Shown here one piece after another: positions 19,205 through 33,600 of a DNA stretch of 64,000 nucleotides; the first letter of the stretch is position 1, and each line of letters starts with the position of its first letter. Made by a program: the position numbers and the translations under genes. The notes beneath the pieces were generated by a model. The model did no database searches, was not told the origin of the DNA, and saw nothing but the letters and a program-made list of their open reading frames with translations. The DNA is from Holothuria scabra (lineage: Eukaryota > Echinodermata > Holothuroidea > Aspidochirotida > Holothuriidae): positions 39,278,846 to 39,342,845 of the forward strand of contig CM074193.1 of NCBI GenBank assembly GCA_037179385.1, given 5' to 3'.

Positions 19205-22168
19205 AGTAGTCTAATTTAGTGTGCAAGTCAATGGGAATTATTATTAGTAGCCCGCTACCTTCTTGAGTTTTCGGATTTTATAAGATGTGGCGCCTAAAAT
19301 GAAGATAATGAAAAAAAAAAGAGATTAAAGCGAAGCTTTCAAAATCTCTGGCTGGTTACGCAAACAAACCGAGGTAACTGTAGCTTGGCTCAATGTTTCT
19401 CTTATACATTTGTCGAGGTTTATTCCATTTAATTACTGAAACATTTTCTGGGATCTTGTCTCAGGTCTTCCTGATATGCATTATAGAGATTGTCTCATTA
19501 TTTATTAGGGTATATCGTACTGTTTACTCATTTTTGTAATGATAGCAAGAAAGTCGTTCTCTAAAGGTGCTACCAACTTTTTTAATAAATTTTAAAATGT
19601 AATTTTAAACGACGGGTAACTTTGAGAACGACACAACATTTACAATTACTAGAATTAAAATAATCATCCCTATCAGTGTAATTGATCAGGCCACTTCGTG
19701 CAGGGCTGCAAAGTTTGGGACAAGGTCCATTTTGCGGCGAACGTAAGTATACTTACAGAAGCTTGATTACGGATATCACGAAGACGTGTAGTTTTCTTTC
19801 TCGGCTAAGATCATGTGTAGCCTCTGTTCTTTTCATCCAGTCAAGAATGGAGCCATGCATGGCAGACCAGTAATGTAAATGGTCCGAAGGCCTTGAGGTT
19901 GGTCCAGTGTTGTCCTTTAGTGGACGTATAGCTTCTTCGGGAAGCAGTATCAAGTTTGGTTTCGCCGAACGGCCCTTTGCCAGAAGGTAGAAAGGACTTT
20001 GGAAAACGTATTTTCCTTTGGTTTCGCTGAACGACACCTTGCCACGTAGAGGGTCGGGAAGACTTTAGAAATAGCTTCCCAGCCGTTTGCCCGAGATCAC
20101 GTGTAGTATCTGTTTTTATCAAGTCTAGAATGGAGTCTTACATGGCAAACTAAATTTCAGTTATTTATTTTTCGGCTCAAGAAAGAACTATAAAAAACAG
20201 GACTTGGACTGTTCGAAATTCATTTGTAAGCTGTTTAAATTATAATTATTTTATTTTACTTTAGGTACACTTTAATTGATCGAATGTAGGCTACTGTCAG
20301 TACTACCACTTTTCGGGCGAATGTTTTAAAGCATTTAGACATATACATGACATGTACCCCTATCCCCGTGTGCCCGTCATCTTACAATTGAAAGCGTCCC
20401 GAATTTATATGTTATTTTTATTTATTTTTGGCCGGATAGTGGCACTTTTGCTTGAATATTCTACCATTTCGTGTAAAGTGCGGCGCGCAAAACTATGCCG
20501 TGGGACTGACATTGTTTTTACATAGATTTCCCTAAAGTGGAGCAAATTTTAATATTCTTCTCTCTTGCTAGAAAATTTGCCATGCCGAACATGGTTGTAT
20601 CTGATTTTCCTACAAAATGTGTCCTAAAATGTTTTCAATTCAAACTGGGGTCGTTCTCGTCTTTTTCTCTTATCGTGCTACTGGTAGCTGACCATGGTCT
20701 AACTCCAATGCTCTTGCCCGCGAAAATGTTTACTGACAGAGAAAGTGCCTTAAAATGTTTATGGGATGTCGTTTCTGACTGTATTACTTACGAAATACGT
20801 TCATTTTTGCATTTGGATTTTATAGACAATGAGTTGAAATACAGACTGTGCAAAATTCAAGCCAATTTGATCAATTTTAGTGTCATTTCTTTTTTCATTG
20901 TATTACTCCGCTCTGTGAAATGCCGTTTTTGAGTAGCTTTTATGGCCTAAAACACATAGGCCTACTTATCATTCAAGGCTCTGTAGCTCAAAATTTCAAT
21001 GGTCATGTTAAGGAAATTTGAACATGCCATGAAAGCTCAGATTGTGAGCTTCGATCAGAGGGTTGGCATGCCCTGGTTGAAAACTTCTGCTGGGAGCAGG
21101 GTTCTTTTTAAAACGTACATGGAAACAGGCACGTTGTTACAAATAGAAAACTCAAACCGGCCGGACCAAAACACAAATGCTAACTCTAATACACACTCAA
21201 ACATGGAACAAAAAGGTTTGTCACAAAATAGACGCACCAACTCCACTCAAACAACCCGTCAAATCACCCCACGACCGCTTTCAACACCAACCACCGCACG
21301 ACATACACCGCCATGACAACAAAAACCAAGAACATTCCACATCACGCCCAAAGAGGCCACCCCACCCGCGAAGGCAACAGCTTGCCCCAAACAACAACAC
21401 GCCCAAAGGCACCAACGCGCTCGAAGGCAACAACACTTAAAAAGCACAGGGCAAATATACAGGTACACTTTTCCCAAGGGTGCCCCGGGGGAAGTTGGGG
21501 CAACTGATAACCTCATTATTCCCACATTTAAAGAAACTGGAGCTACGGGGCCTTTTTCTTAAGTTCTCCCGACCCTCTGGCAAAGGGCTGTTTGGCGAAA
21601 CCAGACTTGAAACTTCTTCCCAGAAGAATCTATTGCGTCCATTTAAGGACAACACTTAACAACCAAACTGACGGCTTTCAAACCATTTTCATCATTGGTC
21701 TGTCATGTGCGGCTCCATTCTAGACGGGATGAAAAGGAGCTAGGGGACATTTTTCAAAAGTCCCCCCGACTCTCTGGCAAACAAGTCAGGGGTGAAAACA
21801 ATACTCCCGAAAGAGGCTACGCCCCCAACTAACAACTCAACGACCTGACGTGCAGAGCCTCGTTCTAGACTGGCTGAATAGAACGGCCTCCCCCAGCTAC
21901 CATCCTTTACATTTTGGTGATTGCTGTGCTCATGCATATGGCTTTTTCTAAAAGTCCCCACGACTCTCTGGCGAAGAGCCAAGGGGCGAAAACCAAACGA
22001 TTACTCCCGGAGGAGTTCTGCTCCCTTAAGGAGCTTAACGTCCCAAATGGACAAGTACGCCCTCAAAAGGGCAAACACTGAGTGGTCCTGCTCTAGACTG
22101 GCTGAATAGAACAGAAGCCACAACCTGGATGCAGTTTAACGTCATGCCCAGTGCACATGGCACACTGA
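19205..22168. repeat. Array unit U4 (2,964 bp, type B)
   Basis: Type-B markers as in U2. It is the last unit with monomer M1. Confidence 0.9.
19749..20150 (+). repeat. U1/U2-headed composite SINE (unit U4)
   Basis: U1-like 19749-19795, U2-like 19796-19831, second U2-like head 20093-20121. Confidence 0.7.
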
Positions 22169-24913
22169 AGTAGTCTAATTTAGTGTGCAAGTCAATGGGA
22201 ATTATTATTAGTAGCCCGCTACCTTCTTGAGTTTTCGGATTTTATAAGATGTGGCGCCTAAAATGAAGATAATGAAAAAAAAAAAAGAGATTAAAGCGAA
22301 GCTTTCAAAATCTCTGGCTGGTTACGCAAACAAACCGAGGTAACTGTAGCTTGGCTCAATGTTTCTCTTATACATTTGTCGAGGTTTATTCCATTTAATT
22401 ACTGAAACATTTTCTGGGATCTTGTCTCAGGTCTTCCTGATATGCATTATAGAGATTGTCTCATTATTTATTAGGGTATATCGTACTGTTTACTCATTTT
22501 TGTAATGATAGCAAGAAAGTCGTTCTCTAAAGGTGCTACCAACTTTTTTAATAAATTTTAAAATGTAATTTTAAACGACGGGTAACTTTGAGAACGACAC
22601 AACATTTACAATTACTAGAATTAAAATAATCATCCCTATCAGTGTAATTGATCAGGCCACTTCGTGCAGGGCTGCAAAGTTTGGGACAAGGTCCATTTTG
22701 CGGCGAACGTAAGTATACTTACAGAAGCTTGATTACGGATATCACGAAGACGTGTAGTTTTCTTTCTCGGCTAAGATCATGTGTAGCCTCTGTTCTTTTC
22801 ATCCAGTCAAGAATGGAGCCATGCATGGCAGACCAGTAATGTAAATGGTCCGAAGGCCTTGAGGTTGGTCCAGTGTTGTCCTTTAGTGGACGTATAGCTT
22901 CTTCGGGAAGCAGTATCAAGTTTGGTTTCGCCGAACGGCCCTTTGCCAGAAGGTAGAAAGGACTTTGGAAAACGTATTTTCCTTTGGTTTCGCTGAACGA
23001 CACCTTGCCACGTAGAGGGTCGGGAAGACTTTAGAAATAGCTTCCCAGCCGTTTGCCCGAGATCACGTGTAGTATCTGTTTTTATCAAGTCTAGAATGGA
23101 GTCTTACATGGCAAACTAAATTTCAGTTATTTATTTTTCGGCTCAAGAAAGAACTATAAAAAACAGGACTTGGACTGTTCGAAATTCATTTGTAAGCTGT
23201 TTAAATTATAATTATTTTATTTTACTTTAGGTACACTTTAATTGATCGAATGTAGGCTACTGTCAGTACTACCACTTTTCGGGCGAATGTTTTAAAGCAT
23301 TTAGACATATACATGACATGTACCCCTATCCCCGTGTGCCCGTCATCTTACAATTGAAAGCGTCCCGAATTTATATGTTATTTTTATTTATTTTTGGCCG
23401 GATAGTGGCACTTTTGCTTGAATATTCTACCATTTCGTGTAAAGTGCGGCGCGCAAAACTATGCCGTGGGACTGACATTGTTTTTACATAGATTTCCCTA
23501 AAGTGGAGCAAATTTTAATATTCTTCTCTCTTGCTAGAAAATTTGCCATGCCGAACATGGTTGTATCTGATTTTCCTACAAAATGTGTCCTAAAATGTTT
23601 TCAATTCAAACTGGGGTCGTTCTCGTCTTTTTCTCTTATCGTGCTACTGGTAGCTGACCATGGTCTAACTCCAATGCTCTTGCCCGCGAAAATGTTTACT
23701 GACAGAGAAAGTGCCTTAAAATGTTTATGGGATGTCGTTTCTGACTGTATTACTTACGAAATACGTTCATTTTTGCATTTGGATTTTATAGACAATGAGT
23801 TGAAATACAGACTGTGCAAAATTCAAGCCAATTTGATCAATTTTAGTGTCATTTCTTTTTCATTGTATTACTCCGCTCTGTGAAATGCCGTTTTTGAGTA
23901 GCTTTTATGGCCTAAAACACATAGGCCTACTTATCATTCAAGGCTCTGTAGCTCAAAATTTCAATGGTCATGTTAAGGAAATTTGAACATGCCATGAAAG
24001 CTCAGATTGTGAGCTTCGATCAGAGGGTTGGCATGCCCTGGTTGAAAACTTCTGCTGGGAGCAGGGTTCTTTTAAAACGTACATGGAAACAGGCACGTTG
24101 TTACAAATAGAAAACTCAAACCGGCCGGACCAAAACACAAATGCTAACTCTAATACACACTCAAACATGGAACAAAAAGGTTTGTCACAAAAAAGACGCA
24201 CCAACTCCACTCAAACAACCCGTCAACTCACCCCACGACCGCTTTCAACACCAACCACCGCACGACATACACCGCCATGACAACAAAAACCAAGAACATT
24301 CCACATCACGCCCAAAGAGGCCACCCCACCCGCGAAGGCAACAGCTTGCCCCAAACAACAACACGCCCAAAGGCACCAACGCGCTCGAAGGCAACAACAC
24401 TTAAAAAGCACTGGGCAAATATACAGGTACACTTTTCCCAAGGCTGCCCCGGGGGAAGTTGGGGCAACTGATAACCTCATTATTCCCACATTTAAAGGAA
24501 CTGGAGCTACGGGGCCTTTTTCTTAAGTTCTCCCGACCCTCTGGCAAAGGGCTGTTTGGCGAAACCAGACTTGAAACTTCTTCCCAGAAGAATCTATTGC
24601 GTCCATTTAAGGACAACACTTAACAACCAAACTGACGGCTTTCAAACCATTTTCATCATTGGTCTGTCATGTGCGGCTCCATTCTAGACGGGATGAAAAG
24701 GATCTAGGGGACATTTTTCAAAAGTCCCCCCGATTCTCTGGCAAACAAGTCAGGGGTGAAAACAATACTCCCGAAAGAGGCTACGCCCCCAACTAACAAC
24801 TCAACGACCTGACGTGCAGAGCCTCGTTCTAGACTGGCTGAATAGAACGGCCTTCCCCAGCTACCATCCTTTACATTTTGGTGATTGCTGTGCTCATGCA
24901 CATGGCACACTGA
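22169..24913. repeat. Array unit U5 (2,745 bp)
   Basis: Type-B markers in the first half (ccaatgctc, aaatacgttc), but its second half has the variants of the later units: aaaagacgcacc for aaatagacgcacc, gtcaactcacc and gcactgggc. It is thus a recombinant between the two groups. Monomer M1 is absent (junction near 24898, catgca-catgg). Confidence 0.9.
22715..23116 (+). repeat. U1/U2-headed composite SINE (unit U5)
   Basis: U1-like 22715-22761, U2-like 22762-22797, second U2-like head 23059-23087. Confidence 0.7.
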
Positions 24914-27663
24914 AGTAGTCTAATTTAGTGTGCAAGTCAATGGGAATTATGATTAGTAGCCCGCTACCTTCTTGAGTTTTCGGATTTTATAAGATGTGGC
25001 GCCTAAAATGAAGATAATGAAAAAAAAAAAAAACAAGAGATTAAAGCGAAGCTTTCAAAATCTCTGGCTGGTTACGCAAACACACCGAGGTAACTGTAGC
25101 TTGGCTCAATGTTTCTCTTATACATTTGTCGAGGTTTATTCCATTTAATTACTGAAACATTTTCTGGGATCTTGTCTCAGGTCTTCCTGATATGCATTAT
25201 AGAGATTGTCTCATTATTTATTAGGGTATATCGTACTGTTTACTCATTTTTGTAATGATAGCAAGAAAGTCGTTCTCTAAAGGTGCTACCAACTTTTTTA
25301 ATAAATTTTAAAATGTAATTTTAAACGACGGGTAACTTTGAGAACGACACAACATTTACAATTACTAGAATTAAAATAATCATCCCTATCAGTGTAATTG
25401 ATCAGGCCACTTCGTGCAGGGCTGCAAAGTTTGGGACAAGGTCCATTTTGCGGCGAACGTAAGTATACTTACAGAAGCTTGATTACGGATATCACGAAGA
25501 CGTGTAGTTTTCTTTCTCGGCTAAGATCATGTGTAGCCTCTGTTCTTTTCATCCAGTCAAGAATGGAGCCATGCATGGCAGACCAGTAATGTAAATGGTC
25601 CGAAGGCCTTGAGGTTGGTCCAGTGTTGTCCTTTAGTGGACGTATAGCTTCTTCGGGAAGCAGTATCAAGTTTGGTTTCGCCGAACGGCCCTTTGCCAGA
25701 AGGTAAGAGAGGACTTTGGAAAACGTATTTTCCTTTGGTTTCGCCGAACGACACCTTGCCACGTAGAGGGTCGGGAAGACTTTAGAAATAGCTTCCCAGC
25801 CGTTTGCCCGAGATCACGTGTAGTATCTGTTTTTATCAAGTCTAGAATGGAGTCTTACACGGCAAACTAAATTTCAGTTATTTATTTTTCGGCTCAAGAA
25901 AGAACTATAAAAAACAGGACTTGGACTGTTCGAAATTCATTTGTAAGCTGTTTAAATTATAATTATTTTATTTTACTTTAGGTACACTTTAATTGATCGA
26001 ATGTAGGCTACTGTCAGTACTACCACTTTTCGGGCGAATGTTTTAAAGCATTTAGACATATACATGACATGTACCCCTATCCCCGTGTGCCCGTCATCTT
26101 ACAATTGAAAGCGTCCCGAATTTATTTGTTATTTTTATTTATTTTTGGCCGGATAGTGGCACTTTTGCTTGAATATTCTACCATTTCGTGTAAAGTGCGG
26201 CGCGCAAAACTATGCCGTGGGACTGACATTGTTTTTACATAGATTTCCCTAAAGTGGAGCAAATTTTAATATTCTTCTCTCTTGCTAGAAAATTTGCCAT
26301 GCCGAACATGGTTGTATCTGATTTTCCTACAAAATGTGTCCTAAAATGTTTTCAATTCAAACTGGGGTCGTTCTCGTCTTTTTCTCTTATCGTGCTACTG
26401 GTAGCTGACCATGGTCTAACTCCAATACTCTTGCCCGCGAAAATGTTTACTGACAGAGAAAGTGCCTTAAAATGTTTATGGGATGTCGTTTCTGACTGTA
26501 TTACTTACGAAATATGTTCATTTTTGCATTTGGATTTTATAGACAATGAGTTGAAATACAGACTGTGCAAAATTCAAGCCAATTTGATAAATTTTAGTGT
26601 CATTTTGTTTTATTGTATTACTCCGCTCTGTGAAATGCCGTTTTTGAGTAGCTTTTACGGCCTAAAACACATAGGCCTACTTATCATTCAAGGCTCTGTA
26701 GCTCAAAATTTCAATGGTCATGTTAAGGAAATTTGAACATGCCATGAAAGCTCAGATTGTGAGCTTCGATCAGAGGGTTGGCATGCCCTGGTTGAAAACT
26801 TCTGCTGGGAGCAGGGTTCTTTTTAAAACGTACATGGAAACAGGCACGTTGTTACAAATAGAAAACTCAAACCGGCCGGACCAAAACACAAATGCTAACT
26901 CTAATACACACTCAAACATGGAACAAAAAGGTTTGTCACAAAATAGACGCACCAACTCCACTCAAACAACCCGTCAAATCACCCCACGACCGCTTTCAAC
27001 ACCAACCACCGCACGACATACACCGCCATGACAACAAAAACCAAGAACATTCCACATCACGCCCAAAGAGGCCACCCCACCCGCGAAGGCAACAGCTTGC
27101 CCCAAACAACAACACGCCCAAAGGCACCAACGCGCTCGAAGGCAACAACACTTAAAAAGCACAGGGCAAATATACAGGTACACTTTTCCCAAGGGTGCCC
27201 CGGGGAAGTTGGGGCAACTGATAACCTCATTATTCCCACATTTAAAGAAACTGGAGCTACGGGGCCTTTTTCTTAAGTTCTCCCGACCCTCTGGCAAAGG
27301 GCTGTTTGGCGAAACCAGACTTGAAACTTCTTCCCAGAAGAATCTATTGCGTCCATTTAAGGACAACACTTAACAACCAAACTGACGGCTTTCAAACCAT
27401 TTTCATCATTGGTCTGTCATGTGCGGCTCCATTCTAGACGGGATGAAAAGGAGCTAGGGGACATTTTTCAAAAGTCCCCCCGACTCTCTGGCAAACAAGT
27501 CAGGGGTGAAAACAATACTCCCGAAAGAGGCTACGCCCCCAACTAACAACTCAACGACCTGACGTGCAGAGCCTCGTTCTAGACTGGCTGAATAGAACGG
27601 CCTCCCCCAGCTACCATCCTTTACATTTTGGTGATTGCTGTGCTCATGCACATGGCACACTGA
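24914..27663. repeat. Array unit U6 (2,750 bp)
   Basis: It has cacaccgagg like the later units, but the type-A markers ccaatactc and aaatatgttc and the early-type aaatagacgcacc in the middle. It also has a private change (aaggtaagagaggac, 25692) and an altered T-rich stretch at 26604-26614. It is a mosaic of the early and late groups. M1 is absent. Confidence 0.9.
25465..25867 (+). repeat. U1/U2-headed composite SINE (unit U6)
   Basis: U1-like 25465-25511, U2-like 25512-25547, second U2-like head 25810-25838; one extra base in the body relative to other units. Confidence 0.7.
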
Positions 27664-30420
27664 AGTAGTCTAATTTAGTGTGCAAGTCAATGGGAATTAT
27701 GATTAGTAGCCCGCTACCTTCTTGAGTTTTCGGATTTTATAAGATGTGGCGCCTAAAATGAAGATAATGAAAAAAAAAAAAAAAAAAAACAAGAGATTAA
27801 AGCGAAGCTTTCAAAATCTCTGGCTGGTTACGCAAACACACCGAGGTAACTGTAGCTTGGCTCAATGTTTCTCTTATACATTTGTCGAGGTTTATTCCAT
27901 TTAATTACTGAAACATTTTCTGGGATCTTGTCTCAGGTCTTCCTGATATGCATTATAGAGATTGTCTCATTATTTATTAGGGTATATCGTACTGTTTACT
28001 CATTTTTGTAATGATAGCAAGAAAGTCGTTCTCTAAAGGTGCTACCAACTTTTTTAATAAATTTTAAAATGTAATTTTAAACGACGGGTAATTTTGAGAA
28101 CGACACAACATTTACAATTACTAGAATTAAAATAATCATCCCTATCAGTGTAATTGATCAGGCCACTTCGTGCAGGGCTGCAAAGTTTGGGACAAGGTCC
28201 ATTTTGCGGCGAACGTAAGTATACTTACAGAAGCTTGATTACGGATATCACGAAGACGTGTAGTTTTCTTTCTCGGCTAAGATCATGTGTAGCCTCTGTT
28301 CTTTTCATCCAGTCAAGAATGGAGCCATGCATGGCAGACCAGTAATGTAAATGGTCCGAAGGCCTTGAGGTTGGTCCAGTGTTGTCCTTTAGTGGACGTA
28401 TAGCTTCTTCGGGAAGCAGTATCAAGTTTGGTTTCGCCGAACGGCCCTTTGCCAGAAGGTAGAAAGGACTTTGGAAAACGTATTTTCCTTTGGTTTCGCC
28501 GAACGACACCTTGCCACGTAGAGGGTCGGGAAGACTTTAGAAATAGCTTCCCAGCCGTTTGCCCGAGATCACGTGTAGTATCTGTTTTTATCAAGTCTAG
28601 AATGGAGTCTTACACGGCAAACTAAATTTCAGTTATTTATTTTTCGGCTCAAGAAAGAACTATAAAAAACAGGACTTGGACTGTTCGAAATTCATTTGTA
28701 AGCTGTTTAAATTATAACTATTTTATTTTACTTTAGGTACACTTTAATTGATCGAATGTAGGCTACTGTCAGTACTACCACTTTTCGGGCGAATGTTTTA
28801 AAGCATTTAGACATATACATGACATGTACCCCTATCCCCGTGTGCCCGTCATCTTACAATTGAAAGCGTCCCGAATTTATTTGTTATTTTTATTTATTTT
28901 TGGCCGGATAGTGGCACTTTTGCTTGAATATTCTACCATTTCGTGTAAAGTGCGGCGCGCAAAACTATGCCGTGGGACTGACATTGTTTTTACATAGATT
29001 TCCCTAAAGTGGAGCAAATTTTAATATTCTTCTCTCTTGCTAGAAAATTTGCCATGCCGAACATGGTTGTATCTGATTTTCCTACAAAATGTGTCCTAAA
29101 ATGTTTTCAATTCAAACTGGGGTCGTTCTCGTCTTTTTCTCTTATCGTGCTACTGGTAGCTGACCATGGTCTAACTCCAATACTCTTGCCCGCGAAAATG
29201 TTTACTGACAGAGAAAGTGCCTTAAAATGTTTATGGGATGTCGTTTCTGACTGTATTACTTACGAAATACGTTCATTTTTGCATTTGGATTTTATAGACA
29301 ATGAGTTGAAATACAGACTGTGCAAAATTCAAGCCAATTTGATCAATTTTAGTGTCATTTCTTTTTTCATTGTATTACTCCGCTCTGTGAAATGCCGTTT
29401 TTGAGTAGCTTTTATGGCCTAAAACACATAGGCCTACTTATCATTCAAGGCTCTGTAGCTCAAAATTTCAATGGTCATGTTAAGGAAATTTGAACATGCC
29501 ATGAAAGCTCAGATTGTGAGCTTCGATCAGAGGGTTGGCATGCCCTGGTTGAAAACTTCTGCTGGGAGCAGGGTTCTTTTTAAAACGTACATGGAAACAG
29601 GCACGTTGTTACAAATAGAAAACTCAAACCGGCCGGACCAAAACACAAATGCTAACTCTAATACACACTCAAACATGGAACAAAAAGGTTTGTCACAAAA
29701 AAGACGCACCAACTCCACTCAAACAACCCGTCAACTCACCCCACGACCGCTTTCAACACCAACCACCGCACGACATACACCGCCATGACAACAAAAACCA
29801 AGAACATTCCACATCACGCCCAAAGAGGCCACCCCACCCGCGAAGGCAACAGCTTGCCCCAAACAACAACACGCCCAAAGGCACCAACGCGCTCGAAGGC
29901 AACAACACTTAAAAAGCACTGGGCAAATATACAGGTACACTTTTCCCAAGGCTGCCCCGGGGGAAGTTGGGGCAACTGATAACCTCATTATTCCCACATT
30001 TAAAGGAACTGGAGCTACGGGGCCTTTTTCTTAAGTTCTCCCGACCCTCTGGCAAAGGGCTGTTTGGCGAAACCAGACTTGAAACTTCTTCCCAGAAGAA
30101 TCTATTGCGTCCATTTAAGGACAACACTTAACAACCAAACTGACGGCTTTCAAACCATTTTCATCATTGGTCTGTCATGTGCGGCTCCATTCTAGACGGG
30201 ATGAAAAGGATCTAGGGGACATTTTTCAAAAGTCCCCCCGATTCTCTGGCAAACAAGTCAGGGGTGAAAACAATACTCCCGAAAGAGGCTACGCCCCAAC
30301 TAACAACTCAACGACCTGACGTGCAGAGCCTCGTTCTAGACTGGCTGAATAGAACGGCCTTCCCCAGCTACCATCCTTTACATTTTGGTGATTGCTGTGC
30401 TCATGCACATGGCACACTGA
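27664..30420. repeat. Array unit U7 (2,757 bp)
   Basis: It carries the full late marker set (cacaccgagg, ggtttcgccgaacgacacc, attataactatttt, aaaagacgcacc, gtcaactcacc) shared with the RT-A-bearing units, but retains the 15-nt hairpin segment (27795 region). It is the closest visible relative of the unit RT-A entered. Confidence 0.9.
28221..28622 (+). repeat. U1/U2-headed composite SINE (unit U7)
   Basis: U1-like 28221-28267, U2-like 28268-28303, second U2-like head 28565-28593. Confidence 0.7.
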
Positions 30421-30435
30421 AGTAGTCTAATTTAG
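30421..30435. repeat. Target-site duplication of RT-A copy 1 (3' side)
   Basis: agtagtctaatttag, repeated exactly at 35658-35672; single in units without the element (for example 27664-27678). Confidence 0.9.
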
Positions 30436-30667
30436 TTTCTTTCAATTTTATTCAAACTTTTTACATTCAAATGAACAACACAAAAATTTTAATAATTGCT
30501 ATTTACATCAAAATTAAAATGAAGATAAGGAATTTACAAAGGAATCAAGATACTGTGAATACTTTTTCACCTCTAAACAGAACAAATTACGATCGCTACA
30601 CTAGTTAAACATAATTACTCAATAAAGAATCAACGGAAAAATTTAACATACCCCAGATGCTTCACAC

Positions 30668-33600
30668 TCATCTAAGGGCTCCAATAAATTTCAAACACTT
30701 ATCCTTATCAACAAACACAAAAGAACTTCCCTGTACCCAAATCTTTTTAAATTTTTTAAAAGGCAATCTGTTAAAATCCGCTTCAACACGTGTCTTTATG
30801 TCATACTTAATTAATTCGATCAGTTCTTTATCAGGAATATACTTCTTGTCAAAAACATATTTACAACGGGCCTTCCAAATGAAAAATTTCGCAACACAAA
30901 AAACAAACCACAACCGTACAAAAGTATCCCTAGGAAAGTTACAGTCAGGAAAACCATACAGAAAGAGGTTGCAATTGAAAACTACCCTGATACCCCCACT
31001 TCCCGAACAATTCGGCTTACCCACGCTAAGCAGTCATAGGTTCTCCGACAATCCCAAAATATGTGTCTGATCGACTCAGTGGCAAACCCACAAGTAGTAC
31101 AGCTACCCTTCCCGATTCCCCACTTCTTTAATAACTCTCCCGTACACAATACTCTATGGCACAGCCGCCACTGGAAATCGGCGTACTTCCTGTCAAGGAC
31201 TTTATTACACACACTCCTCCAAATATCCTCCCAAGGCAGTGTTGGAAAGTGTCTCATGACCGTAAGTGTAACAGCTTTCGGCTTCAAAAGAAACACAATG
31301 TCTGTCAATTTCGAGCACTTAAATACAAACCCGGCGTCTAAAGCGTGTAAAAACTTAATAAGAGCAACAATTTTTGATAAATTCCTACTACACCAGGCAC
31401 TATTCGGTAGGGAGTTAGACCAAAGATGAGGGTACAGGCTGCGGAGCGAGCTAGCCATGAAATAACGGGGTAAGAGGAGACTACCCTCTAGAGGATTCCC
31501 CGACAAAAGGGGCAAAAACGGTCTTACCAATAAACCATTCAACTTTGCTTCAAGGTTGTCTAATCCCAAACCCCCACTGCCCCTGTCGAGCATGACAGTA
31601 GACCTAGAAACTAGCTCAGTTTTCCCGGACCAGATGAAGGAAAACACTGATCGATTGATTTCTTTAATCAACTGCTTCCTTGCAGGGAACACTGGGGCAA
31701 GCAAATACAATAGAGGAAAAATCACTTCATTTACAACTTGAACTTTACCGAGGATAGTTAGCTTCCTACATTTCCATACATTCATCATGGTTTTAATCTT
31801 GTCAACCTTCCTTCCCCAATTACCCTCAATAGTACTAGCAGTGCCAAAATTGACTCCAGTGACCTTGATAGATGTACTACTCCAGTCAATGTCCCCAGGA
31901 AGGTCTTTCCCCCTAAATTCCCCTAACTTCAGACCAGCAGTTTTCTGTAAGTTGACAGACGCCCCTGTCGCCTTTTCAAAAAGTTTAGTGGCCAGAAAGA
32001 AATGCTTGACATCCCGCAAATTAGTGGCTATGCAAGTAGCATCATCCGCATACTGTAAAAATTTGATGGATCTGCCATCGCTCCCCGGTAAAAGAAACCC
32101 TCGTATATCTTTACTTTGCTGGATATAACAGGCCAACGGTTCAATGAAAAGAACGTACAATAAAGGAGATAATGGGCATCCTTGACGAACCCCTCTCATA
32201 ATACAAACCTTCTGAGACAGTTCACCATTGACTAATATTCTACTGCAAATATTGTTATACAGGATTTGAATCCATTTAAGAAAGTTGTCTCCAAAATTCA
32301 TACGACGTAAAACTTTAAACATAAATTCCCAGTTAACTTTATCAAACGCCTTGTGTTGGTCTAAAGATATTACAGCACAGGGGTTACCTTTCAGTTCTAT
32401 GAAATCAATTATATCACGAACAATAGCCAGATTCTGGTGAATTGAACGACCGGGTACAGAACAGGTTTGGAATTCATTAACGATGTTGGGCATAACCTTA
32501 GATAATCTTTTCTGCAACACTTTGGCTATAATCTTGTAATCAACAGTGAGTAAACTAATCGGTCTTCGGTTCTGGGGGTCCTGGGGGTCACCCTTCTTTG
32601 GGAGGAGTGTAGTAATCCCAGTCCGCTGAGAGGAGGACAGTTCACCAGAAACAAACGCTTCATTGTACACTTCTAACAGGTCGGGTCCAATAATATCTAA
32701 ATATTTTCTGTAAAATTCAACAGGTAAACCATCAATTCCAGGCGACTTATTTAAACTCATGCTATTAATAGCCCCGGCGATTTCAGAAAGAGAAAGGGGG
32801 CGGTCAAGCTCCAAGCAATCGGCATCAGTCACTTTACATTTAATACTGTTTAATAATTCACATTGACACTCAACATTAACTTCATTTTCCATGGAATATA
32901 GCTTAGTATAAAAGGAGTGAAAAACGTTGCTTATCTTATCCCCGCTTACAATGTTACCCTCATCATCTTTTATTGAAGCAATAAATTTAGAATCAGCAGC
33001 CTTACGCTCTTTCGAAAAGAAATATCCAGAAGGAATCTCGCCTTGCTCTAAGATCTTTTCACGAGATCGCACAAATGCCCCCCTCTGCTCTTCACACAAG
33101 ATACGCTCAACCTCCTCAGACCCCCAGCCAGGCAGCGTGACTGAAGAGCATGTAAACGGTCACGCTTTTCCCGAGCCCTGCGGACTCCGTGGATGATTCC
33201 CACTTCGCGTATTCTTACTTTAACATTTTCCCACCATTCTCTAAGTGAAGCAAAACCCGGCTTTAAAGTGACCCACATCGAATAGTACATACGGAAGTCT
33301 TTATCAAATTTACAATCTTCTAAAAGACTCGTATTAAGTTTCCAATAACTCTTCTTTGGCGAGCCTTTAGATAAAGACATACATAAATGAGCATTCACTG
33401 CGTCGTGATCTGAAAGCTGGAACTGAAGCTTTTGGACTCTTCCAAGGGATAAAGAAGAAGAAACAAAAATTCTATCAAGACGGGAAGATTGTTTCTTACC
33501 GGGATGAACCCAGGTATGCCCTAACTCAGGGTGATTTTGACATAACCAACAATCAACAAGATTCCGAGCCCGTAAAAATTCCAAAAGCTCATCCCGGCCA

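Noticed and set aside
10287..30420. CRISPR array or integron-like cassette array
   Set aside because: The repeats are 2.7-3.0 kb contiguous units without short repeat-spacer alternation, in a eukaryotic context.
30657..31070. Plus-strand open frames opposite RT-A ORF2 (also at 31061, 31787, 32927 and equivalents)
   Set aside because: Antisense shadows of the conserved minus-strand reading frames.
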